Positions 44,723 to 54,225 of a DNA stretch of 64,000 nt are shown here, one piece after another. Within the stretch, counting starts at the first letter, position 1. Every line of letters starts with the position of its first letter. The notes beneath the pieces were generated by a model. That model was not told the origin of the DNA, did not search any database, and was given only the letters and a program-made list of their open reading frames with translations. Source of the stretch: Oceanobacter sp. (GTDB taxonomy: Bacteria > Pseudomonadota > Gammaproteobacteria > Pseudomonadales > Oceanobacteraceae); the NCBI GenBank assembly GCA_002733645.1, contig NVWL01000050.1, forward strand, positions 29,227 to 93,226, written 5' to 3'. A program made the translations under genes and the position numbers.

Positions 44723-47230
44723 CTACTCTCGTAACACCTGCAAAGGTGGTACCGACACCACCCGACGCAACATCCAACTGCCTGGAATCATCAGGCCTAT
44801 CATGGTCGCTGGAGGAAGCCACAACCACGCCCACCCTAACGACCGGTAGGGAATATCAAATAACCCTAAGTACAAGCCTGCACACAGTAATTCGCCACCG
44901 ATTAATGCCAATAGGGAAGACAAGCCCCCCACCAGCACAAATTCGATCCATTGTGATTGTCGAATTTTTAATCGCGTTGCGCCCAATGTCCGCAATATAG
45001 CGCCTTGCATAAAGCGCTCCCGAGTGGATGTCATTAATACCGACAACATCACCAACATCGCCCCGGCCAACACAAAGACTAAGATTAATTCAATGGCTAA
45101 AGTTAAGCGCTGCAATAGCGCCTGAACCTGACTCAACAAATATCGCGTATCGATAAATGTTATTCCAGGATACTGACGAACGAGGGTGGTCAACTGCGCG
45201 CTATTCTCATCGCTAAGGTGGAAACTCGTCATGTAACTGCTTGGGATCTGAGCAATCAGGTCAGCGGACAGCATCATGTAAAAATTAGGCGTCATCGAGG
45301 CCCAGTCAACGCTACGAAGGCTACTTATGGTGGCCGTAACATTAACCCCAGACGCACGAAACGTCAGCTCATCACCAAGATCCACACCAAGGCGCTCGGC
45401 GAGCTCTTCTTCAATAGAGACCTGTTCACCGTTATTCCGGGTCTCTTCCCAGCTACCAGCAACCACTTCGTTATTGTCAGGTAACACGTCCGCCACAGAG
45501 CTGACTAGATCACGATTAATGGCTCGATCTTCGGCCACCGGTAATTCACTAACCGCTTCACCATTAATCTCGACTAAACGCATTGGCACCATAGGGTAGA
45601 GCGTTTGCGGAGCGATCCCCTTATCAGATAATCCTTGAACAAACTCATCCTGCTCGTAAGGCTGAATATTCAGCGCAAATACATTGGGCGCATCATCAGG
45701 CAAGCTGTTCTGCCAGTCGCCGAGCAAATCGGTACGTAGCACACCAATGACCAGCATAACCATTAGAGTTAAGGCGAATGCTAATAATTGCCCGGCGGTA
45801 GCTGTGCGATTACGGCTTAGGTGCTGCCATGCAAAACGAGTACTCAAGCTCAATTCGCGATTACGTAACACGCGCCCAGCCAAGACCAGAAGGCCTTTAA
45901 GTAACAACAGAAGTAGGACTAATGTCAGCGAGCCACCGATCATAATACCGACACTCAATGCCGCATCCCCGGACAGTAACCACAACAAGAAGGTCAAAGA
46001 AACTAACGCCAGACCATAAAGTAACCAACCGCTCACGGGCACAGGCACTAGATCACGACGCAATACGCGTAAGGGGCTGATCGCAGATAACGGCAATAGA
46101 TGAGGGAAACCAAATCCAAGCAAACTGATGATGCCGGTGCTTAATCCTAAGATCCAAGCACTCGCCCCAGCGGCAGGTAGGCCTTCAGGTATCACACTCG
46201 CGAGCACTGAAATAAGGCCTTGCTGTAATCCCAGTGCGGCCATTGCTCCGATGGCCGTGGCCAAGACGCCAATAATAAGCAGCTGCCAGAAGAAAATTCG
46301 TAAGACACTGGCACGCATCAAGCCAAATGTGCGCATCAGGGCGCTGACATTAAAGTGGCGTTCACTGTAGCGCCGGGCACTAATCGCCACAGCAACACTG
46401 GCCAACACAACCGCTAAGATAGCGGCCAAACCTAGGTAGCGCTGCGCTCTCTCCAAGGATCTCGACATGGCTTGATTGCCATCACCTAAAGACTCGAACG
46501 ACTGATTCGCCTCTAACGTGAGGCTCTCACGCAACGTATCTAGCGCAGCAGCCTCCCCCGCTAACAGGAGGCGATATTTCACACGGCTGCCCGGCCCGAG
46601 TAACGGCGATCCGGCAACTTCAGACCAATGCACCATGACTCGCGGCGACAAGGTATAAAAATTACCGCCACGATCACTCTCTTTTTCAATCACTCCCGTC
46701 ACTTTTAAACGGCTGGCTCCGACCTCTATGTCAGCACCTAGCTCAATATTAAGTAGCGACAAAAGACGCTGTTCGACCCATGCTTCACCGGGTTGAGGGC
46801 CACTCGTCTGCTGCTCAGCTTGAGCTTGAGAGTCCTGTTGAACAAGTAACTCACCACGTAGTGGATAGCCATCATCCACCGCCTTGATGGCGGCAAGTGT
46901 CATTTCATTCCCGGCTAAAACAACACTCGGAAAACTCATTGTGCGTGCTTGGCTTAGGGATAATTCTGCTGCGGTGGTGCGCCACTCTTCTGGCAAAGCA
47001 GAACTTGAGCTTATACGTAAATCAGCCCCCAACATGTCGTTGGCGTTGGCTTTCATTGCCAGATCAAGCCGCTGACTAAATAAAGCGATGGCTGTTGAGA
47101 CAGTGACCGCTAATATCAACGACAACAAAATAAGAGTTAATTCGCCGCTGCGAGCCTCACGCCCCAGTAAGCGTAATGACAGCCTAAGCTCGCCGATATA
47201 GCCTATACCCGACCGCTTGTTCGAACTCAT
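44723..47230 (-). CDS. ABC transporter permease, FtsX/YbbP family
   Basis: An 835-residue inner-membrane protein with about ten hydrophobic segments arranged as two FtsX-type halves joined by periplasmic domains. The N terminus has LRLSLRLLGREARSGELTLILL; the last 130 residues include LILVFVLAGAMLVMLSVLMT and RTLGATRLKIRQSQWIEFVL, a typical FtsX motif. It overlaps the ATPase gene by 4 bp. YbbP-type transporters, next to tesA, are thought to export or extract lipidic or envelope substrates; the substrate is unknown. Confidence 0.88.
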   Translation of the reverse strand: MSSNKRSGIGYIGELRLSLRLLGREARSGELTLILLSLILAVTVSTAIALFSQRLDLAMKANANDMLGADLRISSSSALPEEWRTTAAELSLSQARTMSFPSVVLAGNEMTLAAIKAVDDGYPLRGELLVQQDSQAQAEQQTSGPQPGEAWVEQRLLSLLNIELGADIEVGASRLKVTGVIEKESDRGGNFYTLSPRVMVHWSEVAGSPLLGPGSRVKYRLLLAGEAAALDTLRESLTLEANQSFESLGDGNQAMSRSLERAQRYLGLAAILAVVLASVAVAISARRYSERHFNVSALMRTFGLMRASVLRIFFWQLLIIGVLATAIGAMAALGLQQGLISVLASVIPEGLPAAGASAWILGLSTGIISLLGFGFPHLLPLSAISPLRVLRRDLVPVPVSGWLLYGLALVSLTFLLWLLSGDAALSVGIMIGGSLTLVLLLLLLKGLLVLAGRVLRNRELSLSTRFAWQHLSRNRTATAGQLLAFALTLMVMLVIGVLRTDLLGDWQNSLPDDAPNVFALNIQPYEQDEFVQGLSDKGIAPQTLYPMVPMRLVEINGEAVSELPVAEDRAINRDLVSSVADVLPDNNEVVAGSWEETRNNGEQVSIEEELAERLGVDLGDELTFRASGVNVTATISSLRSVDWASMTPNFYMMLSADLIAQIPSSYMTSFHLSDENSAQLTTLVRQYPGITFIDTRYLLSQVQALLQRLTLAIELILVFVLAGAMLVMLSVLMTSTRERFMQGAILRTLGATRLKIRQSQWIEFVLVGGLSSLLALIGGELLCAGLYLGLFDIPYRSLGWAWLWLPPATMIGLMIPGSWMLRRVVSVPPLQVLRE

Positions 47231-47919
47231 TCAATCTCCTCCACCAGCGTTCCGTCACTCATACGTAACTGCCGCTGGCAACGAGCCGCGAGTTTCTCGT
47301 CATGCGTCACTAGAACGAGGGTCGTACCTGCATCACGGTTAAGATTGAAGAGAAGATCTTCAATTTGAGCACCGGTGGTACGATCAAGGTTCCCAGTGGG
47401 TTCATCTGCAAAGAGGACTTCCGGACGACCAGCAAAGGCTCGGGCGATAGCGACTCGTTGCTGCTCACCACCGGACAGTTGGTTTGGGTAGTGTGATAGG
47501 CGATTGCCTAAACCCACCGACTCAAGCAACCCCTGAGCTTCTTTTCGAGCACCACGAATCGCTTGAATTTCAAGCGGGAGCATGACGTTTTCGAGTGCGG
47601 TTAAACCCGGCAATAAATGGAAATTCTGAAACACAAATGACACACCTTGCGCGCGTACCGCCGCTCTCTCATCTTCATTCATTGTCTGAATTGGCTGATT
47701 AAGTAAGGTGACTTCCCCAGCCGTTGATTTATCCAACCCGGCCAGTATTCCTAACAGTGTGGACTTTCCACTGCCGGATGTCCCAACCACGGCAACGGTT
47801 TCTCCCGGCTTGATCTCAAGATTAACTCCCTTCAGGATGGTCAGTGGTTCATCACCACTTTGAACCACTTTTGTTAGATTCTTTGCTGATAGAGAGGCAA
47901 CTGCTTTGTTTAATGTCAT
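47227..47919 (-). CDS. ABC transporter ATP-binding protein, YbbA family
   Basis: A 230-residue ATPase from the ATG at 47919; a longer in-frame start at 47988 would run into tesA's signal peptide region. Walker [21 protein letters not shown], signature [19 protein letters not shown], Walker [14 protein letters not shown]-loop LVTHD. A MacB/LolD-type ATPase for the adjacent permease. It is divergent from tesA, with the 5' ends overlapping or nearly so. Confidence 0.93.
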   Translation of the reverse strand: MTLNKAVASLSAKNLTKVVQSGDEPLTILKGVNLEIKPGETVAVVGTSGSGKSTLLGILAGLDKSTAGEVTLLNQPIQTMNEDERAAVRAQGVSFVFQNFHLLPGLTALENVMLPLEIQAIRGARKEAQGLLESVGLGNRLSHYPNQLSGGEQQRVAIARAFAGRPEVLFADEPTGNLDRTTGAQIEDLLFNLNRDAGTTLVLVTHDEKLAARCQRQLRMSDGTLVEEIE

Positions 47920-48595
47920 CGACGCTAAAATCCTAATCCGCGGTAAAAAATTGGGCACTGTATTGGGGATATTGTTTTGCACACTCACTATGCAGCCGTT
48001 CTCGGCTCATTCTGACACTCTGATTTCCGACGCTCAGGCTGCCGACCCTCTGGTATTGATTGTCGGCGACAGTATCAGTGCTGGGCTGGGTGTACCCGTT
48101 GAAGAGCAATGGCCACTTATTCTAGAGAATGAATTGCGCAAAGAGTTTCCGCAACTGACTGTTGTTGCTGCAGCAACAAGTGGTGACACAACCTCCGGTG
48201 GACTAACGCGCCTGCCCGCTTTACTGAAACAGCATAACCCGAATGTCGTTATTCTCGCGCTTGGCGGTAACGATGCGCTTCGTGGCACTCAACTAGGCTT
48301 AGTAAAGCAGAACCTTGAGCGCATGACCTATATCACTCAGAACAGTGGCGCAGCGGTTGTGCTTGCAGGCATGCAAATACCACCCAATTACGGCCCAGCA
48401 TATACGGAAAGATTTCGAGCTATCTACCCGCAAGTTGCCGAAAAGTATCGCGCGGCCATTATTCCGTTTCTGTTAGAGGGGGTTGCCGCTGTCGAGGGAA
48501 TGATGCAGGGCGATGGCATTCACCCTACATCCAAAGCTCAACCGACGATTTCGAAACTGGTGTACAACAGCGTACACCCTTTGCTTAGTCAGTAA
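47906..48595 (+). CDS. tesA: TesA-type lysophospholipase/thioesterase (SGNH hydrolase)
   Basis: A 229-residue SGNH hydrolase. Catalytic Ser in VGDSISAGLG, oxyanion Asn in ALGGND, catalytic Asp and His in GDGIHPTS. The N terminus has a basic patch (IRGKK) and hydrophobic LGTVLGILFCTL, so it is exported. The start is uncertain: the longest frame begins with a TTG at 47906, inside the ybbA start region; another TTG is at 47951 and an ATG at 47990, the last of which would lose the signal peptide. No clear Shine-Dalgarno sequence decides. The divergent tesA-ybbA arrangement is conserved. Confidence 0.9.
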   Translation: MFNVIDAKILIRGKKLGTVLGILFCTLTMQPFSAHSDTLISDAQAADPLVLIVGDSISAGLGVPVEEQWPLILENELRKEFPQLTVVAAATSGDTTSGGLTRLPALLKQHNPNVVILALGGNDALRGTQLGLVKQNLERMTYITQNSGAAVVLAGMQIPPNYGPAYTERFRAIYPQVAEKYRAAIIPFLLEGVAAVEGMMQGDGIHPTSKAQPTISKLVYNSVHPLLSQ

Positions 48596-48598
48596 GCC

Positions 48599-49129
48599 TT
48601 AATCACGCTGTGGGGTGATCAATAACTTGCTCGTATCGACATCCAGTGCTTCTAGCTCACCCAAGATCATTGCGTAAGTATTTTCGCTCATTTGTGGTGT
48701 GCGACTTAAAACAAATAGGGTGTATTCGAAAGGATCGGTAACTACCGCGTACTGATAATCCACCTCATCCAGTATGACGATCAAGTAATTTGGGTAGGGA
48801 AGATCCGGCGCACCGGGAAAGACTACTTTCAATTTGGAGTTTGTTTCTTCGTCCCAGATAGTCGCATTACCCACAATATCACTGGGTTCGCCATCGAGTG
48901 TATCGACATAGCCACGGTTGTAGACCTCGACGGAGCCATCTTCTAGCAATGTGTAATCAGCCGTTACCCCAACCAAACCTTCGTTAAACGCCACTTCATT
49001 GGCAGATATCTGGTACCAAGTGCCCATGTAACGAGGTATGTCGACAAACGGGACGGTATCGACAATGCGACACCCGGATAAGAAAAGTGCAACGGTCAGT
49101 ACGGCGGTAGTTCTAATAAGTCCAAGCAT
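48599..49129 (-). CDS. Outer-membrane lipocalin lipoprotein (Blc family)
   Basis: A 176-residue lipoprotein from the ATG at 49129, with GAGGG upstream; an earlier GTG at 49159 is less likely. Signal peptide with lipobox L-S-G-C (Cys20), then the lipocalin signature PRYMGTWYQIS and successive beta strands; LFVLSRTPQMSE near the C terminus is Blc-like. Bacterial lipocalins bind fatty acids or lysophospholipids under envelope stress. Convergent with tesA, with 3 bp between stops. Confidence 0.92.
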   Translation of the reverse strand: MLGLIRTTAVLTVALFLSGCRIVDTVPFVDIPRYMGTWYQISANEVAFNEGLVGVTADYTLLEDGSVEVYNRGYVDTLDGEPSDIVGNATIWDEETNSKLKVVFPGAPDLPYPNYLIVILDEVDYQYAVVTDPFEYTLFVLSRTPQMSENTYAMILGELEALDVDTSKLLITPQRD

Positions 49130-49201
49130 GGTATATCCCTCAAAAGTTAAGATATACACAAGCTATACAAAAGCAGTACAAACAACAACAGACAAAACGA
49201 G

Positions 49202-49798
49202 TCAGCTTATCCCTCGCTCCCGCAAAGCCGTCATTGCCTGACTTCTATTTGCTACTTCAAGCTTAGAAAACAAATTAGACGTATAGTTTTTTACTGTGCC
49301 CAAGCTTAAGAAACATTCATCGGCAATCTGTTGATTCGTCATCCCTGCCACCAAACAACGGGCGATTTCATATTCGCGCGAGGTTAGATCTGAATCGACC
49401 TTGGTTGCCGCCAATGCAGGAAAAGCACTGCCTCCAGTGACTATCACTCGAAGTACAGACACCAAATCATCCACTTCAATGCTTTTAGCTAACCAGCCCC
49501 GAGCACCACAGCGTCTAGCTTCACGACTTAGGGCTGCATCGGCAAATGTACTCAGAAATACAACGGGGATTTTAGTTTGTTCATTTAATAACCTCAGTGT
49601 TTCAAGGCCATCTTGATCCGGCATATGAAAATCAAGCAGTATCAGATCTAGATCGCCGCCATAATTTTGTATCCATTGGCACAGCTTAACTCCCGAGCTA
49701 AACGTTTCTATCACGTCGATCGCGCCGGTCATATTCAAAAGGGTTGCTACGCCTTGCTGCACCAATGCCTGATCATCTACGAGCACAACTTTAATCAT
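49202..49798 (-). CDS. LuxR-type response regulator (NarL/FixJ family)
   Basis: A 198-residue regulator. Receiver with VDD, Asp56 in LILLDFHMPDQDG, Thr/Ser in VVFLSTFAD and Lys in GWLAKSIE; C-terminal LuxR helix-turn-helix TSREYEIARCLVAGMTNQQI and SLGTVKNYTSNLFSKLEV. It overlaps the kinase gene by 4 bp, so they form a cognate pair. Target genes unknown; the nearest downstream genes are the lipocalin and, divergent from the kinase, an OmpA-family gene. Confidence 0.92.
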   Translation of the reverse strand: MIKVVLVDDQALVQQGVATLLNMTGAIDVIETFSSGVKLCQWIQNYGGDLDLILLDFHMPDQDGLETLRLLNEQTKIPVVFLSTFADAALSREARRCGARGWLAKSIEVDDLVSVLRVIVTGGSAFPALAATKVDSDLTSREYEIARCLVAGMTNQQIADECFLSLGTVKNYTSNLFSKLEVANRSQAMTALRERGIS

Positions 49799-50973
49799 TT
49801 ATCGCCCTCCGGTATTTTTATTATCCAAGTCACTCGCCCCTCTTGCTTGGTAACCTCAAAGGTTCCCTCTAGGGCCTCAACCCGCTCAGCCACCCCCAGC
49901 AAGCCGTTTCCTAAGGTTATTTCGTTCTCTGCAGCCGTACGTTCTTGCATAATAATTTCGTAGACACCATTGCGATACCTCGCACTTAACTCGACGTCAG
50001 TCCCGGTTGAATGCTTCATCACGTTGGTTAGGAATTCTCGCGCAGCAGACAACAAGGTTTCACACCACTGGGGATCTGCAATACTGACTTTATCATCCCA
50101 ATGAGTGGTCACGTTGAGTGTTGTTGCCTGATCAATCAGGTCAGTCAGCGCATCATAAAAATGCGCCGCTGGTATTTGCTTTAGCCCCGTCACAATATTG
50201 TCTAATTCAGCAAACATACGGCGGCTAGCACCGCGCGCTTCATTCAAAGGAGCAGCCATGACTTCAGGGGCGGAATGACGACGTATATGCTGCTCTATTA
50301 TTTGCAAATTCATATGCAAGGTCGCCAGCTCATGTCCCATTTTATCGTGCAGGTTATGGCGCATATTTCGCCTCTCCAGCATACGACCCGACTCTGAGAT
50401 TTGAGCTTGTGCCATACGTAACTCGTTGCGCATGATTCGAAGCCTGCGTACCTCAACGACTTCCGCAACAATACTCTGACCAAAGCTCCACAACACCATT
50501 TGTTGAATCAAACAACTCAGCATCACCAGCCACCAGTCATCCCCATCAAATTGCAGCCCAAAAACAATACCCACCACAAGGTTCAACGTGACCGCATACA
50601 AGGCGGTGAAGCGCACCGCCATGGAGGCCATATTCACCACTAACAAGGCAACCACAAGCCCTTGAGCAACGCTCAGCTGGGCAATATCAACCAGCGCAAT
50701 ACCAGAGGCATAACCAATCAGTAGTAATAGCCAAAAACGCCAATCACCATTATCGACATGCCATATCATGTTATTGATTAACAGCTCACGAATACCTAGC
50801 GCAGCCAGAAGTAAAAAGGATACGCCGCTTATCGCAATACAGACCCCGGATAACCAAAGGTTATCCGAAGGTGTCGCGGCCAAAGCAACATACGCAGCCG
50901 TGCCCCATGCTAATAAGCCGAGAGCGGACAATAATCCTAAACGAACATAACTCGGTGTTCTGTGCGGCAGCAT
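49795..50973 (-). CDS. Sensor histidine kinase, DesK/NarX-like (HisKA_3)
   Basis: A 392-residue kinase from the ATG at 50973; a TTG four codons upstream is possible. The first 170 residues hold about five or six membrane helices and no large periplasmic domain, so it likely senses the membrane itself or an internal cue. The phospho-acceptor is His209 in RHNLHDKMGHELATLH. The N box Asn is in EFLTNVMKHS and the G box is GNGLLGVAERVEALEG. It resembles the DesK type of seven-to-nine-box kinases. Pairs with the LuxR-type regulator. Confidence 0.88.
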   Translation of the reverse strand: MLPHRTPSYVRLGLLSALGLLAWGTAAYVALAATPSDNLWLSGVCIAISGVSFLLLAALGIRELLINNMIWHVDNGDWRFWLLLLIGYASGIALVDIAQLSVAQGLVVALLVVNMASMAVRFTALYAVTLNLVVGIVFGLQFDGDDWWLVMLSCLIQQMVLWSFGQSIVAEVVEVRRLRIMRNELRMAQAQISESGRMLERRNMRHNLHDKMGHELATLHMNLQIIEQHIRRHSAPEVMAAPLNEARGASRRMFAELDNIVTGLKQIPAAHFYDALTDLIDQATTLNVTTHWDDKVSIADPQWCETLLSAAREFLTNVMKHSTGTDVELSARYRNGVYEIIMQERTAAENEITLGNGLLGVAERVEALEGTFEVTKQEGRVTWIIKIPEGDK

Positions 50974-51243
50974 ATATAAGGGCAACTCTGATTAAGACAG
51001 TCGAGCCCAAGCATAGGGGAGTGGCTAAATAGGCACAACGACAGCCGTAGTAACCTATCGATATAACAAGCGAATAAGACGTAATACCAATAAAACTCGA
51101 ATTTATTACTATAAAGTCACATCGAATTAAGCAATCTGAACCATATTCCATATTTATTGTCGTTTGATCCATTTAGGACATGGCGAAACGATACGGTATT
51201 TTGTTAAAGTTCGCGCAAGCAACTCATATTGGGGATTACAACC
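50974..51243. other. Divergent regulatory region between the histidine kinase and ompA-like genes
   Basis: 270 bp, strongly AT-rich from about 51040 to 51170. It must contain promoters for both directions. No consensus pair stands out by eye. GGGG upstream of the ATG at 51244 is the ribosome-binding site of the OmpA-family gene. Confidence 0.35.
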
Positions 51244-52347
51244 ATGAAACGTACAATACTTAGCGCCGCTATTGCCGCTGCCGTATCGGTATCAGCACAC
51301 GCATCTGACCTTCCTTATTACTTTACTGTGGGCGCGGCCCACACAGATAACGAAGCCAGCGTTGATCACTTCGGCGATCATATCAAACACAGCTACACCA
51401 ATGAGATCTCTCTAGGTTACATGCTGAAAGATGATATTGCGTTAGAAGGCAGTATTGTTATTCCTTCAATTATCCAAGACGACTCTCGAGCGGACGTTGA
51501 ACAATTCCGCTTCAATAGCTTGTATTTCTTGTCTGAAGATTCATGGAAGCCATACGTAACGGCAGCCGTTGGCTTTGAAGATGTCAGAGCAGGCGGTGGC
51601 AGTGTCTCAAATGCCATCTTATCTGTTGGTGCAGGTATGCAGTACGACAGCTCTGACCGCGTATTCGGTCGCGCTGAGATTCGTTATGACGACATGGTTA
51701 ACGAATACCCTGAGCACACAAACTACGTACTAGAAGTGGGTTACCGCTTTGGCTCTGCTGCGGCGGCAGGTGCGATGGCTGCTGCAGGTGCTGCTTCTAG
51801 CGCCAACAACATGACTGACGAAAAACCTGTCGTTACGGTAGAGTCTACCGAAAAAGCTGTCGTTGAACCCAACCAAATGCCAGCGACAGCAGCAGGTATC
51901 CCTAGCCCATCCGCATTCAACGACGCTGATAACGATGGCATCGCTGACAACTTAGATAAATGCGAATCTTCACCGAAGAACTCAATGGTTGATAGCCAAG
52001 GCTGTGATCTGATCAAATCTGCCGAAGCACTTTTGCGCTTCCCACTAAACAAAGCTGGCATGCCAGCTAAAGCAACAAACTACCTAGATCAAATTGCGGC
52101 CAATGCTAAGCAAGACGCCAATATGAAGATCATTATTAAAGGCCACGCGGATGAGACTGGAACGCAAGACTTCAACCAGTTCATCTCGCTCGAGCGTGCT
52201 AAAACCGTAGGTAACTACTTAATGGCCCGTGGCGTAAGCAAAGACGCGATTGAACTAAAAGCCCTGAGCGACAGCCAGCCAATCGCGGTGAACACGACCG
52301 ACGAAGGCCGTGCTTTAAACCGTCGTGTTGAGCTTGAAGTTAAGTAA
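51244..52347 (+). CDS. OmpA/OprF-family outer membrane protein
   Basis: A 367-residue protein from the ATG at 51244 (GGGGATT upstream); the longer frame starts with a TTG at 51229. Signal peptide cut near AHA-SD. Residues about 22-170 form an eight-stranded OmpA-like barrel with YVLEVGYRFG as last strand. An Ala-rich hinge is followed by the calcium-binding-like DADNDGIADNLDKC and by an OmpA C-terminal peptidoglycan-binding domain (GHADETGTQDFNQFISLERA and NRRVELEVK). It links outer membrane and cell wall. Monocistronic, with a strong terminator. Confidence 0.92.
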   Translation: MKRTILSAAIAAAVSVSAHASDLPYYFTVGAAHTDNEASVDHFGDHIKHSYTNEISLGYMLKDDIALEGSIVIPSIIQDDSRADVEQFRFNSLYFLSEDSWKPYVTAAVGFEDVRAGGGSVSNAILSVGAGMQYDSSDRVFGRAEIRYDDMVNEYPEHTNYVLEVGYRFGSAAAAGAMAAAGAASSANNMTDEKPVVTVESTEKAVVEPNQMPATAAGIPSPSAFNDADNDGIADNLDKCESSPKNSMVDSQGCDLIKSAEALLRFPLNKAGMPAKATNYLDQIAANAKQDANMKIIIKGHADETGTQDFNQFISLERAKTVGNYLMARGVSKDAIELKALSDSQPIAVNTTDEGRALNRRVELEVK

Positions 52348-52370
52348 GCTAGACCGTTAGATCGACCACC

Positions 52371-52403
52371 AAGAAGGGAGGCTGTGCCTCCCTTCTTTGT
52401 TTC
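52371..52403 (+). terminator. Terminator of the ompA-like gene
   Basis: AAGAAGGGAGGC, TGT, GCCTCCCTTCTT: perfect 12-bp arms followed by TGTTTC. It is 23 bp past the stop codon. The tail has few T residues, but the stem is long and GC-rich. Confidence 0.82.
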
Positions 52404-52417
52404 TATCAATTATAGAC

Positions 52418-52669
52418 TTAACGCTTAGGCATAAATTTTTGTAGGTGAAACATACCAAACACAAACACCTGCACCGCATCTAAACGCACATTGGTGCTTT
52501 TCTTACGAAATATCGCCAAAAACAGCAATACCTCTAACACATGTATCAAAGCCACTACGCCACCGATTGTCGGCAAATAGCCCAACAACCCATCCCAGCC
52601 TTGAATCCAGCCGGTAATGGCCAAAACCCAAAACACCAAAGTGATTGCTTTCATTAGTACTGTATTCAT
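52418..52669 (-). CDS. DUF1145 family small membrane protein (YhhL-like)
   Basis: An 83-residue protein with two or three hydrophobic segments (about residues 5-20, 34-53, 66-75) and the family-like LIHVLEVLLFLAIF and FVFGMFHLQ. Function unknown. AGAGAG near 52675 may serve as ribosome-binding site. Stands alone between the ompA-like terminator and ubiE. Confidence 0.7.
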   Translation of the reverse strand: MNTVLMKAITLVFWVLAITGWIQGWDGLLGYLPTIGGVVALIHVLEVLLFLAIFRKKSTNVRLDAVQVFVFGMFHLQKFMPKR

Positions 52670-52847
52670 TTTTTCTCTCTTTTAACTCTGCTTAATCATG
52701 GAGTACTACAAGAACTTGCAGATTGCCCGACCCTCACTCACTTGCACAGGTGCACTTGTGCCAGACTCCGGTCGATTAATAACAGCATGGAAAGCAGACA
52801 AGCCGAGCTTGGCTGGTTAGAATGGCGATCTTGATTGGGAGGTAAGC

Positions 52848-53597
52848 ATGTCCGACGATAAAACTACGCACTTTGGCTACGACACAGTCGCCGTTGAAGA
52901 CAAGGCCAGCAAAGTAGCCGATGTATTTCACTCAGTAGCAGCGAAATACGACGTAATGAACGACCTGATGTCTTTCGGGGTTCACCGCTTATGGAAGCGC
53001 ATCACCATTGATATGAGTGGTGCACGCACGGGCAATAGCATTCTGGACTTGGCTGGCGGGACTGGTGATTTAACCCGAAAGTTCTCTCGCATTGTCGGGC
53101 CAACGGGTAAAGTTGTACTCGCAGACATCAACTCCTCCATGCTCAATGTTGGCCGTGATCGTTTAACCGATCAGGGTTACGTCGGTAACATCGAATACGT
53201 TCAGGCAAACGCCGAAGAGCTACCGTTTGAAGACAACAGCTTCGATGTGATCACTATCGCCTTCGGCTTACGCAACGTCACCGATAAAGATAAAGCATTG
53301 CGCTCTATGGCTCGTGTTCTAAAGCCTGGAGGTCGCCTACTCGTACTTGAGTTCTCCAAGCCAACCAACCCGCTAATGAGCAAGGCTTACGATTTATATT
53401 CGTTCTCTGCGTTACCCATGATGGGCAAACTCGTGACTAACGACTCTGAAAGCTATAAATACCTTGCTGAATCCATCCGTATGCACCCTGATCAAGAAAC
53501 GTTGAAAAGCATGATGGAAGATGCAGGCTTAGTTCGTTGTAATTATCACAACATGACCAGTGGCGTCGTTGCTCTGCACCGTGGAATCAAGCCTTAA
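52848..53597 (+). CDS. ubiE: Ubiquinone/menaquinone C-methyltransferase UbiE
   Basis: A 249-residue SAM-dependent methyltransferase for ubiquinone ring methylation. Signatures [18 protein letters not shown] (UbiE motif), SAM motif [16 protein letters not shown], and [26 protein letters not shown] upstream. It overlaps ubiJ by one base, the usual order ubiE-ubiJ-ubiB. Confidence 0.97.
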   Translation: MSDDKTTHFGYDTVAVEDKASKVADVFHSVAAKYDVMNDLMSFGVHRLWKRITIDMSGARTGNSILDLAGGTGDLTRKFSRIVGPTGKVVLADINSSMLNVGRDRLTDQGYVGNIEYVQANAEELPFEDNSFDVITIAFGLRNVTDKDKALRSMARVLKPGGRLLVLEFSKPTNPLMSKAYDLYSFSALPMMGKLVTNDSESYKYLAESIRMHPDQETLKSMMEDAGLVRCNYHNMTSGVVALHRGIKP

Positions 53598-54223
53598 TGC
53601 TTTCACCTGTTTTGTCACAGGCACTCTGCCTACCCGTTGAAGTACTGCTGAATCAGGTGATAAAACAAGATCCTGCGGCACTACTGCGCTTGGCAAAACA
53701 TGAAGGCAGAATGATGGGCATCATCATCACCGGAATGACACAAATAAATGTGCGCATCACTCGTGAAGGTTTAAACCTGAGTATGACCCCGGATATTGAT
53801 TCCGATGTCGTACTCCGAGGCTCCACCGCTGATTTCATCAAACTTGTCCAAGCCAGCGATAAAGCCAATGAGCTAATTAACTCTAATATCGATATGGATG
53901 GCGACACCGAATTAGCGCTCAGCATCACCCGTGTCGTGCAAACACTGGATATTGATTGGGAAGCCCTAATTCAACCAGTCACTGGCGGAGTATTGGCCCA
54001 TCAAATTGGCAAAGGTGTGCGCGGTTTATTCAAATGGGGCAAAGACACCAGCCAAACCTATCGTCGCGCCGGTAAAGAATATTTGGAAGATGAGGTGCAA
54101 TTAGTTACCCCAGCTCCGTTACTTGATCAATTCAACGCTGATGTTGACCAGCTTCGCCTAAGCGCAGACCGCTTAGAAGCTCGCATAGCCCGCGTAGAAA
54201 ATAAAAAGAACCCTAAGGAATAA
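53597..54223 (+). CDS. ubiJ: Ubiquinone biosynthesis accessory factor UbiJ
   Basis: A 208-residue protein with an N-terminal SCP2-like lipid-binding domain (about residues 15-115: [20 protein letters not shown], then [20 protein letters not shown]) and a C-terminal coiled coil ([20 protein letters not shown]). UbiJ holds the lipid intermediates inside the Ubi metabolon together with UbiK. Start shares a base with the ubiE stop. Confidence 0.92.
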   Translation: MLSPVLSQALCLPVEVLLNQVIKQDPAALLRLAKHEGRMMGIIITGMTQINVRITREGLNLSMTPDIDSDVVLRGSTADFIKLVQASDKANELINSNIDMDGDTELALSITRVVQTLDIDWEALIQPVTGGVLAHQIGKGVRGLFKWGKDTSQTYRRAGKEYLEDEVQLVTPAPLLDQFNADVDQLRLSADRLEARIARVENKKNPKE

Positions 54224-54225
54224 CC

